Assembly (NCBI GenBank): GCA_013398295.1
Contig: VZSF01008750.1
Span: 1,139 to 65,138, forward strand
Reading direction: 5' to 3'
Length of the DNA: 64,000 nucleotides
From: Chionis minor
Taxonomy: Eukaryota; Chordata; Aves; Charadriiformes; Chionididae
The number at the start of each line of letters is the position of its first letter. Positions within the stretch are counted from its first letter, which is position 1. Below are positions 60,972-64,000 of this stretch, in pieces. The notes beneath the pieces were generated by a model. The model worked only from the letters and a program-made list of their open reading frames with translations, had not been told where the DNA came from and did no database searches. The translations under genes and the position numbers were made by a program.

Positions 60972-61065
60972 ATGAGTTTACGGAAGCAAACCCCTAGTGA
61001 CTTCCTAAAACAAATTATTGGAAGGCCAGTTGTCGTAAAATTAAATTCTGGAGTTGATTATCGAG
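60972..61065 (+). CDS. LSM6: LSM6, first coding exon (residues 1-31 plus first base of codon 32)
   Basis: U6 snRNA-associated Sm-like protein LSm6. It is a subunit of the nuclear LSM2-8 ring, which binds the 3' oligo-U end of U6 snRNA in splicing, and of the cytoplasmic LSM1-7 ring, which promotes mRNA decapping and decay. The translation starts MSLRKQTPSDFLKQIIGRPV and runs through the first part of the Sm1 motif, ending at ..VDYR; I recognise it as the family member known from other vertebrates. The exon starts at 60953, after a polypyrimidine tract and AG at 60951-60952, leaving a 19-nt 5' UTR piece before the ATG. The upstream in-frame ATG at 60906 lies in the intron and is not used. The donor is GAG|GTAAGT, with GT at 61066. 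Reading through the donor adds only about ten intronic codons before a stop, so the splice is required. Confidence 0.96.
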
Positions 61066-63076
61066 GTAAGTTTTCCATCTGTCTCTCGGGCTGAGTAAAG
61101 TAATTGTTTGGGGAGGCTGGAACAGATGCATTGCTTTTGAAAAGCAAAACAATGTGATCCAGAATCTTGGAGTACATGAATCAGAATGGAGATCTCAGAA
61201 TGGTGACATTAAAGATAGAAAATCAACTCTGGAGAAACTGATGAAAAGGTGATTAATGGTGGATTTAGAGATTAAAATTACTTATCCAAATCATTAGTGT
61301 CCTTAATTGCAGATGGTTAGACTGGAGTCTCAGGATAATTCTGAGTTTCTAAACTGGTATTTGTAAAGATTGGCTGGAATTACAATTCCTGAAACGGCCA
61401 GGCAGTCCCCTTTTCAGCGCTCTGATGCCAACCCTTGTTGGAACTACCCTTTTCTTCACCTTCCTGTTCTCCAATTCCTAGTATAGACCTTGGTCCAGAA
61501 AAACTTCAAACAGTAAACTGTGCTATCAGTCATAAGCCTACTATTACATGAGGGATGAAAGAATTGTTTACATTCTTCATTAAACTGCCTAGACGCGTCT
61601 TGGATCAAGACTCATGGAGATACAAGAGAAAGCTCAGTGTGGCTTTTGCTGCTATATGCACAATTCATTTTAACACAGTCCAGCAGTTTTATTCCAGAAC
61701 TCTTCAGCCTGTCTGTATACCTTCATGCACTGTTTGTAGGGTCATAGGGGTTTTTTAACCATTAAATTAAATCTCTCTATTGAGTAAAATGTCCTGGCCC
61801 TACTCTCATTAGGATAAGACTACTGGCCTGTCCAATTTTTTTGGTGGTATCCAAACTTAATTAGCCGGGGCCAAACCAGATACGTTTTTTGGATGCACAT
61901 TCCATTTTGTTTGAGAACATTGGTACCATCTGCTTGGTAAGGTCCATTTGTAACTGCTGTAGATAACTCTACAGCTTTCCCCTCAGCAAAGGTAGTTTAA
62001 CATGCCTACAGTCAGTCCTGCCAGCAGTTGAACTGTAGCTCAATTGAACACCCTTACTTGTTACTGGCATTTTTTCCCCTCCCTTCCTTATTTCCCGCTG
62101 CTCTCCCTCCTTCCCACTTGATGTGATCCTGCAGGCAGAAACCTGGATACTGTTCTCATTTGAAAAATACCCACTCAAGTTTGTTTTCTGCAGAAATTTG
62201 ACCAACATTCGTAAAAGCCAAACATTAAAAAAGTCAGGATCTCAGGCTTTCATTACAGATCTGCCTAGATTTTTCCTCTAGGCCACATTGCTAATTTTAT
62301 GTCTGTACCTCCACCCTCTGAGCCACCAGAAGTGAAGAAGTGAGAACATAAATACTTGTCTAAAATCACTGGTACTCAGATGCATATTTCCCTGATGAAA
62401 AGAACATCTCATATTACAAACAGCAGAGACATTTTTTCTTGAGTCGCATTAATTAAGTAGTGTAATTTTATTTTTGTGGGAGGGTTTCAGTGTTATTTGA
62501 AAACCCTTTGCCTGTTGAAAATGATGTAGAATTTTGTTTATACCAGAACAGAGACTTGCAGCCAATGTTCTTCTAGATCTGTAAGCACAAAGATAAATAC
62601 GAAAAAAATGTCCACAGTGTCCTGTATTAAAAGGGTTGTTTTTCAGCTACATCCTTCACAACTTTTGATGCAAACTCAATTTACATAGCCTTGTCCTTAG
62701 GTTATCTAGTTACACGTAATATCACAGGTTCTTTTCAGGTGTGTGGCTTAAAACACAAGTGAGAAGGGACAGCTTCAACTTTCAAAGTGGAAATTGTCAA
62801 TCTTTTGAAAGTCAAGCCTTATTGACTACTTTTTCCCCCCCCACTCTCACATCAACTTACAAAGTTGCTAGTAGGGTGCCTGGGGTCCCTCACTCACAGC
62901 TTAATTCTTTGAAAAATACTCACATTTACCAACTCATCTGGCCAAGCCTGAGCTTTTAGTTATTTTTAAGATAATACATATTTTATTTTTTTTCAGTACT
63001 ATTCAAACATAATGTATTTTTGTTTATTTTAAAATAAGTTTAAGCTGATTCACTTTTAAACTGTCACTGTCTTCAG
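61066..63076 (+). other. LSM6: LSM6 intron 2
   Basis: A 2011-base intron from GTAAGT to ..TTCAG, with a T-rich tract before the acceptor (62980-63060). No repeats of a family I can name and no second gene are visible. Small frames on both strands are incidental. Confidence 0.9.
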
Positions 63077-63190
63077 GTGTCCTGGCTTGCCTGGATGGGT
63101 ACATGAATATAGCTCTGGAACAGACCGAAGAATATGTAAATGGACAATTAAAGAACAAGTACGGGGATGCGTTTATCCGAGGAAATAATG
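63077..63190 (+). CDS. LSM6: LSM6, second coding exon (codon 32 to first base of codon 70)
   Basis: The acceptor is TTCAG with AG at 63075-63076. Joining base G61065 to the exon restores Gly32 and continues VLACLDGYMNIALEQTEE, then on to ..AFIRGNN. Visible family features are the Sm1 signature D38-G39-x-M41-N42, which lines the RNA-binding pocket, and the start of Sm2 with R66-G67-N68. In Sm-fold proteins these loops form the RNA-contacting face of the heptameric ring. The donor is AATG|GTAACT, with GT at 63191, so codon 70 (expected Val) is split in phase 1. The two coding exons give 208 nt, or 69 codons plus one base, out of the 80 codons usual for this protein. The frame stays open past the donor to about 63289, but that tail is intronic and unlike any LSm protein. 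Confidence 0.96.
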
Positions 63191-63259
63191 GTAACTCTTC
63201 CTCCTTAGGTTATTGCTCATTAGAAGATTGTGTTTTAATATTTACTTCTGAATTTGAAG

Positions 63260-63289
63260 AATGGATAGCAATCCAATGGATAGCAATGT
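63260..63289. repeat. 15-bp tandem duplication in LSM6 intron 3
   Basis: AATGGATAGCAATCC is repeated immediately as AATGGATAGCAATGT, about 70 bases past the donor of the second coding exon. It is a recent local slippage product and not in coding sequence. Confidence 0.8.
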
Positions 63290-64000
63290 AAGCAAGCTGC
63301 CTGTAGGACTATTAGTTTTAGACTTTCTTGGAAAGCTTAACAACTTCACTTTTTACAGTTTCACTTTTCAGTGTCTGTGCTTTTCTGCATTCCTGTGGCC
63401 CTTTTGGCCTCTGAAATTTCTAGCCTTCCCTAAAGCTTATTTTCCTGTCATTTGACAGGTTTGCTCTTTTGCACTTAATGCCTGCTTAGATGGCCTCTGC
63501 TCCGTACAACTTTCTGTGTTTTGCTAGGCAAACTATGGCATAAATTTAGGATACAGTAGATATTGATGACACTGTAGTATTTTCTTGTGATGCAATTGTC
63601 CAGACCTGAGTGAATGCTGTTCATTAGTACTGGACACCATTTTCATCTTTCTGAGTAAAGATTTTACCATCAGTCAAGAAAAATCACTTGTACTTTACTA
63701 TTGAGCCTTTGAATATCCCAGTGCTGTAGGTGGATTTTCATGCACTTCAAGGACAATCCCAGGCTCCTGAAATGACTCTGTGATATCAGTTAGGCTGTAA
63801 GAGCAGGACATGCCAGGGAGAAGAATATCTAAAAATAGAAAAGGTTCACAAGTCAGATGCAAAGGGACTTGTAGAGAAGGTAAATGAAGCCGAGTTTGAC
63901 CAAGTTACTTAAGAAAATGGAGGACAGGAAGGAGGGAGGGAATAAAAAGGAACAAGAACTGAATCCCATGTTACAAAAAGAGTCAAAAAGAATGTGGCAG

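Larger units (their letters stand above)
59560..64000 (+). other. LSM6: LSM6 transcription unit (5' part; truncated by window end)
   Basis: Gene-level entry. Seen: a CpG island with plausible first-exon donors near 59594 and 59608, an acceptor AG at 60951-60952, a coding exon, a donor GTAAGT at 61066, an acceptor AG at 63075-63076, a second coding exon, and a donor GTAACT at 63191. Intron 1 is about 1.35 kb and carries an N gap and a CR1 insertion. Intron 2 is 2011 bases. Intron 3 runs off the window. The exon structure (non-coding first exon, then phase-1 junctions after the first base of codons 32 and 70) gives an uninterrupted LSM6 reading frame. The exact transcription start is inferred, not seen; 59560 is a rough choice inside the island. 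The final exon with the last 11 residues and the 3' UTR is missing only because the window stops. Confidence 0.9.

Noticed and set aside
60906..61094. 62-codon frame starting upstream of LSM6 and ending in intron 2
   Set aside because: The upstream part is intron before the AG at 60951-60952 and the tail is past the donor at 61066. Only 60972-61065 is coding.
63103..63291. 62-codon frame starting MNIALEQTEE
   Set aside because: Its start is an internal Met of LSM6 (residue 41) and its end is intron 3 read-through. Replaced by the spliced exon at 63077-63190.
1..64000. CRISPR arrays, operons, phage, endogenous retrovirus LTRs, tRNA and rRNA genes
   Set aside because: Looked for and not found. 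There are no spaced direct repeats, no paired LTR-like ends with a primer-binding site, and no cloverleaf with convincing A and B boxes.

Overview
This window is vertebrate nuclear DNA, almost certainly from a bird. The evidence is avian-type CR1 LINE 3' ends (for example near 4590, 54781 and 60283), ancient amniote SINE/LINE relics, low gene density, long introns and three CpG islands on an AT-rich background. There are no bacterial operons, no CRISPR array, and no tRNA or rRNA gene that I can recognise. One gene can be identified with confidence: the 5' two thirds of LSM6, a core subunit of the LSM1-7 and LSM2-8 RNA-binding rings, on the + strand at the right-hand end.

Layout. Positions 1-10900 are non-coding and include two CR1 insertions. 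The one at about 6335-7325 keeps a readable piece of reverse transcriptase and has been interrupted by a roughly 150-bp almost pure A/C tract. A GC-rich CpG island lies at about 10930-11320. Positions 11320-37450 are a gene desert containing a 2.7-kb ancient CR1 on the - strand (about 22022-24740) with a much younger CR1 fragment nested inside it, three further old CR1 tails, and scattered MIR-like relics. A second CpG island at about 37950-38480 carries three CCAAT boxes spaced exactly 31 bp apart, which makes it a convincing promoter with no gene I can name. Positions 38480-59000 are again non-coding. The third CpG island (about 59200-60160) is the LSM6 promoter with its non-coding first exon. 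It contains a 36-base assembly gap.

LSM6. The first coding exon is at 60972-61065 and the second at 63077-63190. Together they encode residues 1-69 plus the first base of codon 70 of an 80-residue protein. The last 11 residues lie beyond the window.

From knowledge of gene order in other amniotes (not visible here), the region upstream of LSM6 should face the 5' end of ZNF827. The island at 11 kb is therefore a candidate for that promoter, but I could not find ZNF827 coding sequence. Apart from LSM6, the open reading frames in the window look like chance frames in repeats, CpG islands or intergenic DNA. I see no clear sign of a new multi-gene system. The most interesting unexplained item is the orphan triple-CCAAT promoter.
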